The notes under the pieces are model-generated. The model worked only from the letters and a program-made list of their open reading frames with translations. It searched no databases and was not told the DNA's origin. The position numbers and the translations under genes are program-made. Below are positions 5,768-6,225 of a stretch of DNA of 6,225 bases, in pieces; the stretch's first letter is position 1; each line of letters opens with the position of its first letter. The stretch is from positions 1-6,225 of the forward strand of contig CAKUVM010000072.1 of assembly GCA_934699135.1 (NCBI GenBank), in the 5' to 3' direction. Source of the DNA: an uncultured Bacteroidales bacterium. GTDB taxonomy: Bacteria > Bacteroidota > Bacteroidia > Bacteroidales > Marinilabiliaceae.

Positions 5768-6225
5768 ATGTCTAAGATTATTGGTATCGACTTAGGTACG
5801 ACGAACTCCTGCGTGGCCGTCATGGAAGGCAACGAGCCCGTCGTAATAGCAAACAGCGAGGGCAAGCGCACCACTCCTTCCGTAGTCGCATTTGTTGACG
5901 GCGGTGAGCGTAAGGTGGGCGACCCCGCAAAGCGTCAGGCTGTCACCAACCCCCACAAGACAGTCTACTCCATCAAGCGTTTCATGGGTGAGAGCTACGA
6001 CCGCCTCGCCAATGAGATTGCGCGAGTTCCTTACAAAGTTGTGAAGGGTGATAATAACACGCCCCGCATTGACATCGACGGCCGTCTCTATTCTCCTCAG
6101 GAGATTTCCGCAATGATTCTTCAGAAGATGAAGAAGACCGCCGAGGACTATCTGGGTCAAGAGGTCACCGAGGCTGTCATCACAGTTCCGGCATACTTCA
6201 ACGACTCTCAGCGTCAGGCCACTAA
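5768..6225 (+). CDS. dnaK: Molecular chaperone DnaK (Hsp70), N-terminal part, cut by window end
   Basis: The first 152 residues of the Hsp70 ATPase domain are visible, roughly a quarter of the usual length of about 640. The phosphate-1 motif IGIDLGTTNSCVAV is at residues 5-18, GKRTTPSVVAF at 32-42, the catalytic Lys70 in SIKRFMG, and VPAYFNDSQRQAT at 140-152. The protein is the cytoplasmic ATP-driven chaperone that works with DnaJ and GrpE in folding and heat-shock recovery; neither partner gene is in the window. The ATG at 5768 starts the conserved MSKIIGIDLG and is preceded by an AT-rich leader without a Shine-Dalgarno sequence, as in Bacteroidota. The 207-bp upstream gap carries the regulatory elements listed separately, so it is likely its own transcription unit. 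The 3' end lies beyond the window; the frame is intact to the last base. Confidence 0.98.
   Translation, partial: MSKIIGIDLGTTNSCVAVMEGNEPVVIANSEGKRTTPSVVAFVDGGERKVGDPAKRQAVTNPHKTVYSIKRFMGESYDRLANEIARVPYKVVKGDNNTPRIDIDGRLYSPQEISAMILQKMKKTAEDYLGQEVTEAVITVPAYFNDSQRQAT

Noticed and set aside
5792..6160. 122-codon open frame on the minus strand within dnaK
   Set aside because: Antisense to one of the most conserved bacterial genes; its translation shows no family motifs.

Overview
The window looks like a chromosomal segment of a Bacteroidales (phylum Bacteroidota) bacterium with a fairly GC-rich genome. The N-terminus of DnaK reads almost like a Bacteroides/Prevotella-type DnaK. Start codons lack Shine-Dalgarno sequences and are instead often preceded by short AT-rich leaders, as is usual in this phylum. 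All genes that can be supported are on the + strand.

Layout: (1) positions 1-266 hold the C-terminal end of an unrecognised, helix-rich protein; (2) 345-650 is a stand-alone STAS-domain protein of the anti-sigma-factor-antagonist type; (3) 722-1546 is a short-chain dehydrogenase/reductase (SDR) relative whose catalytic Tyr and Asn positions are His and Asp; (4) 1590-4049 is pheT, the beta subunit of phenylalanyl-tRNA synthetase, followed by a GC-rich hairpin with a T-tract (4108-4166); (5) 4188-5018 is an uncharacterised protein with sequence features reminiscent of PD-(D/E)xK nuclease-fold proteins, overlapping by 4 nt with (6) 5015-5560, a YfcE-type metallophosphoesterase; (7) a 207-bp regulatory region; (8) 5768-6225 is the start of dnaK, cut by the window end.

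The most interesting part is the dnaK upstream region. It holds, in order, two related copies of a 13-bp element (centres about 35 bp apart), an inverted repeat, a sequence with the exact spacing and most of the consensus of a sigma-54 (RpoN) -24/-12 promoter, and a hairpin with a GAAA tetraloop starting where transcription would begin. Together these suggest that this major chaperone gene is controlled by an activator-dependent sigma-54 promoter. This is an inference from sequence only.

The genes do not form one pathway. The first two may be a remnant of a regulatory (partner-switching) locus, pheT is a housekeeping gene closed off by a terminator, the nuclease-like/phosphoesterase pair is probably co-translated, and dnaK is likely its own transcription unit. 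No tRNA, rRNA, CRISPR array or insertion sequence was seen. No gap without a gene exceeds 300 bp.
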